Made by a program: the position numbers and the translations under genes | Shown here: piece after piece, positions 19,620 to 32,700 of the stretch | Layout of the letters: each line of letters opens with the position of its first letter | Position numbering within the stretch: position 1 is the stretch's first letter | Source of the DNA: Pleodorina starrii | Lineage: Eukaryota; Chlorophyta; Chlorophyceae; Chlamydomonadales; Volvocaceae | Assembly (NCBI GenBank): GCA_030267565.1 | Contig: BRXU01000044.1 | Location: 194,001 to 258,000 of the forward strand | DNA: 64,000 bases | Direction of reading: 5' to 3' | The notes under the pieces: model-generated | The model's input: only the letters and a program-made list of their open reading frames with translations | The model's database searches: none | What the model was told of the DNA's origin: nothing

Positions 19620-22600
19620 ATGGTCGTTGTGTCGCTCGGGTGCACTGTCTCAGTGCAGGAGGCAGCGGCGTCTTCGCTGAAAGCGCCTGTGCCCCGGGCT
19701 TGGTTAGCTCCGCAGAAAGGGCACCGGCGGGCGAGCCTGGACGTTAGCGCACATGTTCTTGTGACGCCTGCTCCGGTGACCTCGGATTCGGACGCACTTC
19801 CTATTGCTTCATCGCCAGGCCAGCCAGCTGTTGCTCCCCGCGTAAAATCAGCAGCGCGCTGGACCAAAGCTCTGCAGGTCAGTAATGATCATCTTAACGA
19901 TAACAGCCCTTACGGCAAAGCTGTCCGCCTCTATCAGAGCTTCCGGGACAGATATGCGTGTTGGATGTAACCTATGTGTTTACGGGTTATGGCAGGAACC
20001 GCCGATGAGTTTGATTCCGAACTTTGACCTGTGATCGCCGCCCTCGACACCCCCAAACCGGCGTCCGTGACGCCCATGAGCTGTGAGCGTGGATAGCCTT
20101 GATATCAAATGGTCTTCCGGGGTGGCTGACAACGGGAATGTGCCGTCCTGTGACCCTGTGCAGGCCAAATTCTTCGCGTTCTGGGAAACATGGGCAAAGC
20201 TGTCGACACAGATCAGCCAGTACAAGGCCCTGAGGCCTGACTGGGTTGGGCACACGCAGGAGCTTTTCGATCAACAGTTCCAGCGCTTCCTGAGCAGCGT
20301 TGGCGCCACGCCGTCCGCGCGCGGAGCGGCTTCCTCTGGGCCCCTCGCGGGCGCCGCCGGTGCCTCCACGGACAGTCGGCCCGTCACCCTCACACCCTAC
20401 CTGACGGTCGCTGACGAGGTCGAGGTGTCCTTTGCCGCCATGCTAGCGGACCTATGCAACATGGCTTACGACGTGGACAGGCTGGATCCGGAGCTTTTGG
20501 AGGCGCACTATCAGCTGTCCCTCATCGCCACGTCCATCTCCTGCAACAACCCCGCCTCCGCCGCCTGCCCCAGCGGCGTCGCGGAGTCCGCCATCCGCCA
20601 GGAGTCCCAGCAGCAGCGGGGGCTGGGGCATGATGGGGAGCATGCAGGGGCGCGCGCCGCGGCCAGCTCCATGCCGGCGGCGACCGTCCTGGACAGCCAG
20701 TACGGCAACCATGCGGTGCCGGGCGTGGTCTCCTTCACGATGGGCGGCTCCCCACCGCTGTCGCCGTCAATCTCGATGCTGCAGCTCACCTCGCCCGAAG
20801 CGCTGACCGCGGCGCTGACCAGCCAGGGCCACGGCGCCGCGTTTTCGCACCCGGTGTACGTCTCCACGTTGCACCACGCGCTCGTCTCGATGGGCTCGCT
20901 TGATGATGAGGGCGACATCTCAGACCTGGAGCTGCGTTCCGCGATGGCCGCACGCGGACCCCGCGCGGTCCTGCTCGGTGGCGGCGTGGGGTCGCTGGGG
21001 AGCATGGGAACGATGGGCACTATGGGCACGCTGGATGAGATATCGATGGCCATGATGCAGAAGCCGCTGAGGACAGCGGCCAATGGCGACGGCGGGGAGG
21101 AGGAAGCGGTTGCCGCCGCTGCTACTGCGGCGGCAGACGTGCCAGCGGAAACGCCGGAGGCGCACGCCACGATGTTTGCGGCGGAAGTACAGGCGCCCTT
21201 CGGCGGCGCTGCGTCGGTTGCGGACGCGCCGGCGCCGGGCCGTAGCGGCGGGGCCGACTTCCGCGATGCGGTCGCGTCTGGCACGTTGTTTTGCGACGCC
21301 AGCCTCAGCGAGGACCGGGACTTTGTGGCCGGGCAGTTTTATGGCTACAACACGCAGCTGGTGGAGCGGCGCAGGAGCGGCGACGGCAGCGCGGCAGGAG
21401 CCGACGCAGAGCCCGTGGCGGCGGTCGCGCAGAGCGGCGCCGCCGGCGGCCGCGCTCTGCGCGCGGAACAGCAGCAAAACGGGCGACGGCGTGTTTCGTC
21501 GGCCGGGGGCGCGGCCGTTGCCGGGAGCGGCGATGGCGTGGAGGCTGCGGCGGCAGCGGTAGGAGCGCACGAGGCGGCGACCATGCTCGGGGGGCTGGGT
21601 AACGAGACGTTCCCGGTGGCGGGCGGTCCGCCGGTGGTGGTGGCGTGCAGCAAGGCGCCGCCCAGCGCCTGGCTTGCCTGCGACGACAAGCAGAGGAAGG
21701 TTCGCTACTTCGCGATACAGGTGGGTGATTTGTGTGTGCACGTGTACCTGTGTGTGTCCCTGAACGACGGCAAACAATCCAAGCGTAGAAGGACGCAATT
21801 GTATATGCACATACATTCGGCCTGAGCCAGGCCGTGGCACAGGCCGTAACGCAGAATTGCCATGTTGCGACATTCGTCTTTGTTTTCCCTTCACGCCATA
21901 ATTCCGTCAAACAGACATGTACCATCATGATCCTTGCTGCAAGCTTTGCTCTTGCCTTACGGGTGGTGTGTCGTCGTCGCTGGCCCGTTGCTCCACAGGG
22001 CTCGACCTCCCTGGAGCATTGGCAGATCAACCTCCAGTTCGAGCCGGTGGTCTTCGAGGACCCCAAATACGGTAAGCTGGACCCCGTGTATGTACTGGAC
22101 TGTGTCCAGCGCCATACCAGGCGAGACTAGGCAAGCAGGGAGTTCGGAGCCTGGTGCATTCGGGACGCCGTGCCACCCCCACAACGCGCGAAGGGAAGTG
22201 CATCTCTGCTGACCAGACCTGAAAGATGCAACATCCTTCGCACCCCAAACCCATTTCGCGGCAGGGCTTGGCCTGTAATGCGTGCGGATCATCCCCCTAC
22301 TGTTGCTGCTAATCCGCATGCGTTTTCTTATATCGCACCCACTGCGATGCGGGCGCAGGCGTGCGCATCCACCGTGGCGTGTATGAGGCAGCCAAGATTC
22401 TGTACGACGACCTGCTGCCGCTGGTGAAGCAGCACCTGGAGACCTCGCCGCACGCCACGGTGTCCTTTGCGGGTGAGCGAGGCCGTGGGCGGGGGCGCAG
22501 TGTGGTGCTGGGGTCATGCCATGTCCCGTGTGGGGAGGCTGTACAGCGACCTGCCTCGCCGCAGGATCACCTGCGCGACACGTGATTGCTGTGACGTGGT

Positions 22601-24411
22601 CGTGGGCTTTCACATGGAGACATGGTTCACATGGTAACGGTCCTCGGCCCGCAACTGCACCAGATCTTTACAGTTTCTCATGGCAAGTGCCTGGCCTTCA
22701 ATCGCTCCTGCGCTCCATCCTCGAATGTTTCATCCGACTTTGCCGACTTTTGCCGACCCGACCCGTATGCGGTACCGCATCCGCCCCCCGCAGGCCACTC
22801 GCTGGGCGGCAGTCTGGGCACCGTGCTGATGCTGCTCTTCATTATTCGCGGAGTGCTCAAGCCGGCCAACATCTCCCCCGTCTATACCTTCGGCGCGCCG
22901 GCCGTCTTCTGCCAAGGGGCCGTCGCCGATGCGCCCAATGACCGCTGCGCCTCGTGCCACCTCAACTGTGACATGCGCGCCGCCGGCGCAGCCAGCCGCC
23001 AGCCGGCCTCCGCCTCTGGGCCCCTGTCCGGCATCGCCACCACGGCGGCGTCCATGGATCAAGTTCAGGCGCTGCCGCTGGGCCTGATGGCTGCTCTTGG
23101 CCTGTCGGATGACCACGTGGTCAACGTGATCATGCACAAGGACATTGTGCCGCGCGCCTTCGTGTGCGACTACACCGTCGTGGCTGGAATGCTGCAGCAC
23201 TGGTGGCCCTCGTTCAGGGACATCCACTCGCTGCAGGACGACGCGGGGCCGCACAAGAGCCTGTACAACTTCGTGGGCCGCGTGGCGGTGCTGCGCCCGT
23301 CGCCGGACCTGCCGTTTGTGAACGGTGGGTGGTTGGGCGCGCGGGCGTGTGTGCGGGCGACGATCCCGAGGAGGAGGCCGCGAGGCCGACTCGCGTTCAG
23401 GGGTCCGCGGATCTCGCCGGATGCAACGGTGCACGCCGTTGCAACAGAAGCGTTGGCTGCGGGGGGCGCTGCGGTCGGCCCGCATACGCGCATAGCGCTT
23501 CAGGAGAACCGACAGCCAAGTCGGAGGCGATTACTTAAGTTGCGAAGCGTAAATCTCCCGCCTCAAGCCTGACAGCCTACTCCAGCGCCGCTTTCAGCGC
23601 GCAGAACGGCTCAGCAATCACGCCGTTGCGGCTCTGCGCCGCGCAACCACCCATCCGCTGCTGTGTCGCTGCGCTTCGCTCCGCCCTCAAGTCTTCCATC
23701 ATCTGTTGCCCTTCCCTCCCCTTCCTGCTCGCAGGTCCGGCCGATGCCTCGCACCCCATGCTGCCCAACCACCCGGCGCTGTACCGCGTGGGCCTGCACG
23801 AGGAGCTGCTGCCCTCCATCGATTACGCGGCCGCCTCGATAACCTCATGGGACGAGCTGCTGGCGGGAGGATGGTCGGCCATGGCCAGCGGCTGCCGCCG
23901 CACCCGCGCCGCCACCGCGGCCCGGCGGGCCGCTAAGCTGGCGGGCATGCAGAAGAGCGTGATGCAGTTTATGAACCAGCCGCACCCGCTGACGACGCTG
24001 TCGGACTACCAGGCCTACGGCCCGCACGGTTTCGTCAGCCGCTTCCACAACCCAGGTGCGGTGCGGTGGGACGCGGCCGGGAGGGGAGGGTCGCGCCGCC
24101 GGGGTCCAGACGTGGCAGCGGCTGGCTGTATGGTCCCGTACACTCGCGCGCTGGGTTGGAAAGCGGCCTTGCGTCACATATTTGCAGTCACGTGGTGGCA
24201 GCTGGAAAGGACAAGCTTTTGCCCGCCGGCTTGCTAGCTAAGCACACCAAATCATGGAAAGCATGTTTGGGTTTTGGCGGCAATCCGCCGCGTGGCTTCT
24301 CGCCCGCCGCATCCTATGTACACATGAGACATGACCTTTCTTGCCTGCCGCGTGCGCTGTTGTCCCGCAGATAACTACACACGTGCGCTTAAGGCGCTGA
24401 GCAGCCGGTGA
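19620..24411 (+). CDS. Class 3 (alpha/beta-hydrolase) lipase, PLIP-like, probably plastid
   Basis: Acyl-lipid hydrolase of the class 3 lipase family; plant PLIPs are plastid phospholipases/galactolipases. Exons: 19620-19877, 20164-21720, 21999-22071, 22359-22472, 22794-23324, 23735-24055, 24371-24411; 964 residues. The nucleophile elbow GHSLGGSLGT opens exon 5. Upstream landmarks are GSTSLEHWQINL and VRIHRGVYEAAK, and downstream VIMHKDIVPRAF supplies the likely catalytic Asp region. Residues from about 87 hold an N-terminal helical part (FFAFWETWAKLSTQISQYKA) followed by a disordered Ala/Gly-rich region of some 350 residues that includes MGTMGTMGT. The start is the first in-frame ATG after a stop at 19578; an upstream exon is possible because CCCGCGCAG precedes it. 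The N-terminus is Ser/Ala-rich and could be a transit peptide. The final exon encodes only 13 residues. Confidence 0.88.
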
Positions 24412-27400
24412 GATGCCCGAACCGAATAGGCGGGCCGCAGAGTGATGCCTGCCAAAGGCAGTGAAGGAGTGGCGCGACGGTCGCCTTACCAGCATGAACG
24501 CACCAGCGTCTTCTTTTTTAGAGCGCCACCGAATCATTTCTTCCTTTCATCCGCGGACCACTGGCCGCGGACCAGGAGCCCAGACGCGTGAGGAGAGGTC
24601 TCCTCGGCAGTGAGGCAAACCCGATGCAGAGGTGTGCGGGTCGCCTCGGCGAGAGGGTTGTGTACATTGTCCCAGCCTAACCGCCCCGAGCCCCGGACTG
24701 GCCTATATGCCACGAAGGACGGGGTGCTGGCTTTTGAGATGATGATGGCGTGACGTTGTTGTTGTTGTTGTTGGTTGTGGTTGGCCTGAGTACTGAAGAC
24801 CCGCCTGTGGATGGTCGCTCGAAGCACACGGGATGCCGTTCAGCGGGGGGCGCTGTCTGGTGCGTTGTTCGGAGGGGTGGCCTTTCTCGAGTGCCGTGCG
24901 CATCCCCGGGGATGCCACTTCGGCCCGTGCGCACCCCCTGCAGCTCGCCTCGCCCTATCATTTTGGGCGGGCGGCTGCAGGGTGTGATGTACCTGCATGA
25001 ACGGGCTGACTGTCCATAACGACAGGTCATCCGTTGACCCCCTAATGACTCGAGCAGTTGCCTCCCCAAAGGCGTGCGTTACGAGAGAGCGACCGGGGCG
25101 CGGCGCTGCGCCGTTATCCATAAACAAGAACCTGTCGTGCTTTACCGGTCGTCCGTTATGTTTTGCGTACACTCCTGTCGATTGTCTACTGGGAACTAGC
25201 TCGCGGTCGTTGCGCCACTCCGCAGTCGCTGTCTGCGATTGGCCTTCCATTAGCGGCTTCACGGTGATTTGGCGTAAGCGACGATGCTGCCTCAGCGTGA
25301 TTCCGTGTCATCATGCATCTTCGGGCTACCGTAGTCTGTTCCGGGACCTGCAGTGCCGCGAGCACACGAAGAATTTGCCGAAGATTGCATGTCTGACCTG
25401 TGTTATCGCAACATCGCTACGTAATGTTGCGGCAACGGTCTAGCGTGACCACGGTTCCTATGGGTTATGTAGAAGGAGTTGCGGTTGCGGACCTGAGGAG
25501 GTGTTGTACGTAATTATGTGTGTGTGATTATGTTGCCTGTGTTGCACGCGGCGGGCATGCGGCCGACAGTACGCGTGCACGGCGAAGCGATGGCAGTGAG
25601 GTTTCACTGCGCTCTGGTGCATGCAATTGCGGGATAAGCAGGTGGAACGACCCGGGGAGGGCTGCGGTGCCTGGGGCCGCTCACCCAGTTGTACGCGGTA
25701 CGTGCCCTAAAGTGTGCGGGCGAGAATGAAGAAAGGAGAGAAAGACGCTGGTTGGTCGGTCCGATTCATGGCGACTCAGTGCGCATTTTTTACGGAGCGC
25801 ACACGAAGAAATATCATTTTGGCACGCGCGTGTGACCAACAATACGGTACAGCATCATGCGGGAGGAGGGTCGACTGATGTGGCGTTTGGACGTGATGCG
25901 TGCGCGCGCATGCCGGTTGTATTTGGGGAGTGACGTCATGAGAGAGAGACAGTGGACGGAGGGAAAGGTTCGGCACCGCATATAATACCAGAACACGGTG
26001 TCGTTGTCGGAGTTGAGCCCAGCTGTCTGTATCGAGCGGGCGCCTGCACACAACGGTTTAGGCTGCCGCGGCTTTGGGTGCGGCCATACAGTACAGAGGA
26101 GAGGATTGCGGTCGGTCGTTGAAGCTGTTGTTACACGTACATTCAGCCACGTATTGGCATTGGAGGCCTGGCCGCCTTTGTTGATTCTGCGAGGGTTGTT
26201 GGAGAGTGGTGAGCCCCTGAGTTGGAGAACACGAAGCTTGGCGCGGTGGTCAACGGTAGTCTGTCAGCAGTAGCAGGCCAAGTGGAGTATTGCGTGAAAA
26301 TCCCTTTCCATGCATTTGTCGGCGGCTGGCGCGCATTATTTTAGAGGGGGCAGCTGCAGCAACAGCCTGTGATACCTGATTGGTGCCCCCTGGTACGAGG
26401 TCGCGAAGGGGTAATCGCTTCTAGTGTCGGTTGGACAAGTCGGTTAGCGACGCTTGAGAGTTCTTAAGTTGTTCAGAGTGCTGCGGGAGCTTACGTATCC
26501 GCATGTGCCCATGTAAGACTGCGTTGAGGGGCACAGCCCATCGTCCACTCACAAACACGGGGGCTTGCAGCTGGCCAGTTGCCTCTACCCCTCCAAACGG
26601 CGCTTTGGAGGGTCCGGGGCCCACTGTGACAACGGCAACAATGCCGTGGCTGCTCAACACGCTGTGTGCCGTGACAGGCACGTCGCGATGCACGTGTCGG
26701 GTAACAAGATCAACACAGCACCCACACGCACCCACAGTATGGGCCCCATGGCCTGCGGTGCCACCCTCGCATGCCGTACTCTTCCCGCAGGTCTGCGATC
26801 TGCTTGGGGGCCAATTGGAAAGGCCCGTAGTGCAAGGGCAAATGGAGCAATTCATGGATAGGGGCTCGAGGGTAGGGTCGCCGACAGCGCTACCGGCAGC
26901 ACCAGCCACAGCAGCTTTGCGCCCTTTCTTGCCACAGCTCTAACCTTCATGCGAGCGTTCGCCGTCGCTCCAGACTGAAAGATTGAAATCCAGTGTCCTC
27001 CGCGGCAAAACGGCCGACTCGAAAGCAGAATGAGATGTGGTGACACGTATGCCGATTCCTGAGTTCGGGATAGGGTGGTTGACGGTTGCTGACGACCGCA
27101 CGACATGACGACAGCGGTGTGGGCGAACGCAATGGTGTCCTCGCGCTAACCTCGCGCAGAACTTCCTGCTGTTGCAAGTTGTGTCGCAGCTGTGCGGAGA
27201 GGACGGGGGCCACGGCTACGGCCTGCCGCCGCCGGCGCAAGGCTGCCGGTAGTGCGGCTGGACACGGCCGGAAAGGTTAACGCGGCCGGCAGCGGTTTCT
27301 GCTCCCTCAGTTGGTTACTGGATCTCAGACTTTGGCCACGGTTTGTGTGGCAGGTTCGTCTGCCCCACCGGCCTCGACACGGGTCCTGCTGCGCTACCGG

Positions 27401-28329
27401 GCAGGGGCATCCGTTTGTGTCGCTACATTGTACAACGTAGCCCCAAATCTACAAATTTGCAAGTGATCAGCTACAACTTTGTATGTTTTTATCCAGGGGG
27501 CTGTTGATGGCACAGTGATATGTCGACGCCCTGGGTGCTCGCATGATAGGGGACAGAAATGGCGACAGGACTGCCAAGTCTCCAAACGGTGCCAGGCTTT
27601 CTGAAAGGTAGTCTTTGGGTTACCTAGCCAGTTGACTATTATTCCCAGACGGCATTGTTGCAGCGCAATGCGAGTTGATTTCGCAGTTCCTTGCGCGCTA
27701 CCGGAACAATGGCAATGCCGGCATCTGTAGGGCGTCGCACAGTTGACGCTTCGATTGGATCCTTAATCTTGGTATATTGCAAAATGTGTCTGAATTTTTA
27801 GTCTTGGTGGCGTATTACGGGGCAGCTTGCGGGTGACGGAACGCTCACGTCGCGTCGAGCCGATGTGTGAGACGGTGTGAGTGACTGGCGACTGGTTCGA
27901 CTGAGCCAGGGGCAACAAAATGAACTCACAGTCAGAACATTCTAAGCACTTTGATATATATCATACATTTTATGGGCACATTCGCTGTTAGTGCGGAAGA
28001 TATTCGAATTTTTTACACCCTCCTATGAATGAATGGGAAACAGGCCGATTGGCTTGCGTTCTCTTACATCACTTGAATACTTAGGTATAAAGCCAACGCC
28101 TAGCTCCATGGGTCCTCTCAAGCTAATGACAAACAAAAGTTGTACGGCAGCTGCCAGTAGCTCACTGCCTCACTCGCAAATTATCATCACCCACCCAAGC
28201 CGGCACTAACGTTCATACAATATATCCAGGGATCAGACTTTCAAATAGCTTAGGCTGTACTGACTGATTCGCCAAGAGCGACCAGATGCCTATTTTACCG
28301 GTACGCAAGAGATTGGCGATGAACGCAAA
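24412..28329. other. Intergenic region with no secure gene
   Basis: Most of this 3.9 kb is of lower GC than the genes and has only short frames. One part, 26421-27240, may hold minus-strand exons and is listed separately. 27770-28310 is the most AT-rich stretch of the window and probably includes the promoter of the gene at 28330. Confidence 0.5.
26421..27243 (-). other. Possible minus-strand gene fragment, unresolved
   Basis: Three pieces look coding-like on the minus strand. A piece beginning AVAVAPVLSAQLRHNLQQQE ends at a donor-like GCGAG|GTTAGC near 27150. A second contains HELLHLPLHYGPFQLAPKQI (near 26865-26805). The last frame to the stop at 26421 contains VTAHSVLSSHGIVAVVTVG and a polar C-terminus. 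I could not join them with consistent splice sites. No family is recognised. Confidence 0.25.
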
Positions 28330-29713
28330 ATGCACCGGTTTCATTCTATTCGCCCTTTTAGCGCGCCACGCCGTCGCCCAGGTAAGAGGCCACCACCACG
28401 TTTTCCAGCGCTCCCGGACCTATTGGAATTACCGGTATGGGCACGCGAGCTGGGACGAAGTTGGTCACCGCACGCCGAATCGTTGTTACCTTTCCAGGAT
28501 TCTTTGGATAATGCCTTCGCAACAGACGCGCTTTGGAGCCGCGCGAGAAGGGTGAGCGTGAAACGCCTGTATGCGCCCGCCTCGTCCGCGTCCTGCCTGC
28601 CTGCCTGCCTGCGTCTCCTGCGTCAACCGAATCCCCTTTCGGCATGGCACTCACTCAAAACGCCCAAACTGTTGTGCATTGCTCAACAGGGTGCACTGCA
28701 TAGCCATTTACAGCGGATGCTTGGAGTGGACGTCCATCGAGTGGAGCCGAAAGGAGGTACCGTACGTTAGCCCCGCGCGAGTACGTGTACCAGCCTACGG
28801 GTCCCTGGCATGCGATGTGTGCAGCTACGCAGAAAACGTACCGTATGCACGTTGCATCTCGTAGAAGGCGTGCACCTCAACCGAATCGCCTGCGTGTAAA
28901 TCCGTTCTAAGGCCATGCCATGGGATTCGATGCTGTCTGTCTGCCAGGGTCTGCCTGATCCACGTCCGCTCCAAACCTCGCCATTCTCCATGCCCCTTCT
29001 CCCGCGCCTGCCCCGCCCGCCTCCCCTCGCGCCACACAGCCCCAGGCCGCCACCCGGAGGACTCGCTGCTGGGCATCCCCCTTCCGGCTGCCCCCACCAC
29101 CGAGCCCAGCCTCCAGATACGCTTCACCCCGAACGGCTTGCCCGCCCCCAGCCCCCTCCACAGCCAGCTCGCGGCCTTCATCGCCGCCTCACCGCTGCTC
29201 ACCGCGTCGCAACGCGCGCAAGGCGACGACAGCACCCCCAACGCCGCCATCGCCCCTGCCCGCAACCCAGTGCCCGTTGCCAGCGCATCCGCCGATTTAC
29301 GACCTCGCGGACAGGACGCCCCCAGCCTCCTCCGCTGCGAGCTGGAGGCCTTCATCGCCGCCTCGCCCCTGCTCGCCTCGGCAACAGCGGGGCCAGTGCA
29401 GAGCGACAGCACACGGCCCTCCGCTGTCAGTACCGGTAGTTCCGTTGCCACCGCATGGAGGAAGCAGCTTCCAACAGCAGCACTGCAGACCGTGCAGGCG
29501 GTGGCGGCCCAGGAGGGCAGCGCCCTCATCAGCCCCAGACAGCCGCATGTAAGGGAGCAGGAGGCGGCGCGGCTCGCCTGCCGGAAGGCCGCCAAAGCCG
29601 CCGCGCGGGAGGCATCCCTGGCCAGCAAGCGCCGAATGGTGCGGGAGCAGTTGGAGGTGGAAGCAGCCAGCAAGAAGTCAAAACGCGGCGCCGTGTCCGG
29701 TATTACCGACTGA
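28330..29713 (+). CDS. Uncharacterised protein with duplicated AFIAASPLL motif
   Basis: Exons: 28330-28551, 28690-28756, 29046-29713; 318 residues, with phases 0 and 1 consistent. The N-terminus is Arg/Pro/Ser-rich without acidic residues (MHRFHSIRPFSAPRRRPGKR) and could target an organelle. It is followed by LPDLLELPVWARELG, HLQRMLGVDVHRVEPKG and EDSLLGIPLPAAP. In exon 3 two copies of a helix motif occur, SQLAAFIAASPLLTAS and CELEAFIAASPLLASA, about 60 residues apart. The C-terminus is an Ala/Arg/Lys-rich helix ending in ASKKSKRG. The end of exon 1 (AAGG|GTGAGC) and the AG at 28688-28689 are good splice sites. I do not recognise the family. A competing frame at the start encodes a signal-peptide-like string and was not used. 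Confidence 0.6.
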
Positions 29714-32700
29714 AGTGTACGTAGCCGCATCGCGGCATCGCGGATGGGGCGGCGGCGGCGGCGGCGGCAGGGTCGCTTGCCTGTGCTGCGGGTGGCTGTG
29801 CTGAGCTGCTGGTGGAGGATGTGCCGATGCCCCGACTGGGGGGAGGGCGTTGTGGAATTTGAGGTTTGATGATGTGAGCCGTTGCCGCCATCGCCGGTGG
29901 TGCTGCGTGCTCCAGTCTGATGACCCCGGGCGGGCGGCGACAGCCGCGCACGTCCAGGCCCGCTTCCCCTTGGCTTCGCGGCGGGTCCTTCATGTCATTG
30001 ACATATACGGGTAGATAAAGCATGACGAACAGACGCGAACCTAATGCAGGTGTGCAGATTTGTACCATGTGTTTTCAGCACTGTCAGCGTGTTAGTTGCG
30101 TGGTACGGGCCGTTGGACGAGCTAAGAAACGTTCCGGCTCCACAGCCGTGACCCGTGGGCCGTCTGGGGGGCTCGTAGGTTGCCTCAACATGCATAGTAG
30201 CAAGCCTTTGGAGAGCGGGAAAGGCGCCAACGCCCTGATCCCGCCGTTCAAGTTTCCCGAGTGCGTGAAGAGTTGAGTGCGCGTTTCTCATTATCAAGGT
30301 AGGAGGTGTGACGAAGGGCTCCAGTCCTCCAGACCCGCAGGTGGCATAAGAGGTACAGAAGATCAACGGCGCGCCTGGCCGAGCATTGCGTTGGTTGCAC
30401 CCAAGGCACGCAAAGCCCGTCGGCACAGATAACAGCGTCTTTGTTTGGTTTCCTGCAGGGCTGCCGGACTGTTGTAGTGGTCGGTTGTGTCCGAAGCTGT
30501 GTTAAACAACTCGGCATTACCGTACGGTTTGTTATCTCCAATGGTATAGAAGGGCTGCCGGTTGTTGCTCATCGTGTACAACATGTATGTACGGCGCCGT
30601 CGATTACGCTGCGTATATGGCCTTGCCGTACTGTGAGCTGCGACGACGCGGGATAGTGATGCGCTTGAAGGGCTAGAAGGCGAGAGCTGATGGCCAAGGG
30701 GTGACATGATGATGACTCAAATGTTGGATGAAGTTCACCCAAACCGGCGGACGGATTTCGATGTATACAACAGATCTGCCTTGTTCATGTTGGGTGCATG
30801 CCCCGCCCGTTCCCAGAAGGTGAAAAACTTTTTATGGGTGTTTCCGGTTCCGTCTAACGCGTGCGTGTCCGCACGTCGCCTGTTCTGCAGACTCGAGTAC
30901 AGCGTCCGCGCACGAACACCGTGTGCTGACCGCGCTCATGCCGCCGTGCAACATGCCACGCACCCTCAAGCAGCTGGCGGCGGAAGCAGCAAGTTCAAGA
31001 GAATGCCGAGCGCGCCGCTGTCGCTGCTGCAACGGCCGCCGGCTCAACTGGTTGCCGTAGTTTTGGCTCGCCGCAGCGGCAGCTGCGGTTGAAGCCGCAT
31101 CATCCTCCGCAGCACTGCGCTGCTGTAGCCAACGTCAGCGCCACCAGTGGCCATTGCGCGAGGCGCGATGCCGCTGCTGCTGTCATCGTTGATGTGTCGT
31201 TGGAGTCGCTCTCGGACCTTTCTGCTGTGGCGACGCAGCGACGGCGGCGGCGGCGCTATACGGTACGATATCCGTGATCGGCGGCGGCGGTGCTATCTGA
31301 GATCAGCCGCGCTTGTAGTCGAACGGCAAGGTGGGCGCAATGCTGGCGAAGCGGCTGGCCGCCCCTCCAGGCCGATGGCGCTGCCGCGTGCCGCCGTCAC
31401 GCCATTGCCGCCGCACTCAATCGCCTGGGGGCCATCAGGGCGACGTCCTCCCGCGCCCGTCACCAGGAGTGCTGCCATCGTACCAGATTGCTCGTCACCT
31501 GCGACAAAGCGTCTGCACGTGTCATAAAAGCAAATTATCAAGCTCTGTGCGTGATTTAGGGGGCCGATCTACTGCCGCGGCTGACGGCCCCACGTCGGGT
31601 TGCTTGTATGCAGCTATGGAATGTGGCTGTGTGAGCGGGGATGCGTGCGAAGGCACATGAGCGTTTCATGGCTCCGTTCACGGCGGCGGAGCTGGGGAGT
31701 AGCACAAAGCAGACGTCCAGTTCGCTTACAGCAAGGTGGTCCGGCTCCGGTGATCACAATGTGGCCACTACGAATCACAACTAGCCACTGGGAATCACGA
31801 TTGTGCGAGATTGGCAGTTCATGAGTCGCGACTGTGCGCCCTGAGTTTGTATGTGTCTTGGATTCATCAACTGCAGGCACGGTGTCCCTGACCTGTGGTT
31901 CAATGGGTAGAGCTTCGCTTCAAGAACTGAGGATGTCACTTCGCTCTCACGCCTGCCAAGCATCTGTGGTAAACATAATTGTTGGAACCAGGCTCGCACT
32001 GCTCCAGATGCTCAAAAGCCGGGTCTGTTTCCCAAACCCCCGACGTGCACGTTCATACATGTGGCAATATTATATCATAAATGTGGCAAAACCTGCAAGC
32101 TTTCTGACGGTGGAGCGGTTTTCGCAAACGAAATGCATGTTTTCGCAGAATGGCCTCGACCTCGTTCTTCAAGGGCGCAGCATGCGCACCATTATCACCG
32201 AGGCGCAGCCACAGGCAGTTGCAAAGATCCTCTCAGAAATCTGAAAGGCCAGGCACGTTGCGCTAAGGCGCCTCGCACTGAAGCGGAAGAGGGTGAACGA
32301 CGATGGTCCCCGACGTACCCGCACCAATACAAATGTACCATCCATGGCCCCCCGGACTTAACGGACTCCCCCGCACGAATGCGGAACTTGTAACTAACCA
32401 GCACTTACAATTGCCAGGCGGGCACAATACCCGCATGACGTCAAAGAGGGTCGGCCTTGGCAGGTGAAGCTCCCTGTATAGCTCGCCTTCCTTCTCTCCG
32501 GCCCACCAATCCCACCAGTCGAGAAGTCCGTCGACAGCCGATATCACTACATTATCATATCTCCACTCGTCGAACAGTATAACCTCCGAAACTGCCGTAT
32601 CAGTACGACCGCTCCGCTTGTCTGCGAGCATTCCTACGCCTAAAACATGCCTGCCTCATTACGGGCACAACCGCAGTGTGTGTCAACTTAGCAGTTAGCT

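Noticed and set aside
22622..22793. Continuation of the lipase exon upstream of GHSLGG (open frame from 22622)
   Set aside because: A good AG acceptor directly precedes the GHSLGG codons and the text before it has no family similarity, so it is intron.
28286..28381. Signal-peptide-like start MNAKCTGFILFALLARHAVA followed by a donor CAG|GTAAGA
   Set aside because: The frame it would use in the next segment is Arg/Tyr/His-rich and does not join in phase to the clearly coding exon at 29046; the frame from ATG 28330 does.
31890..31970. tRNA-like A box (TGGTTCAATGGGTAGAGC)
   Set aside because: No matching acceptor stem and no T-arm GGTTCGANTCC; it cannot fold as a cloverleaf.
32263..32631. Frame with RPTLFDVMRVLCP that recalls Harbinger-type transposases
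   Set aside because: Too short and without DDE motifs or terminal repeats; similarity is to a generic pattern only.
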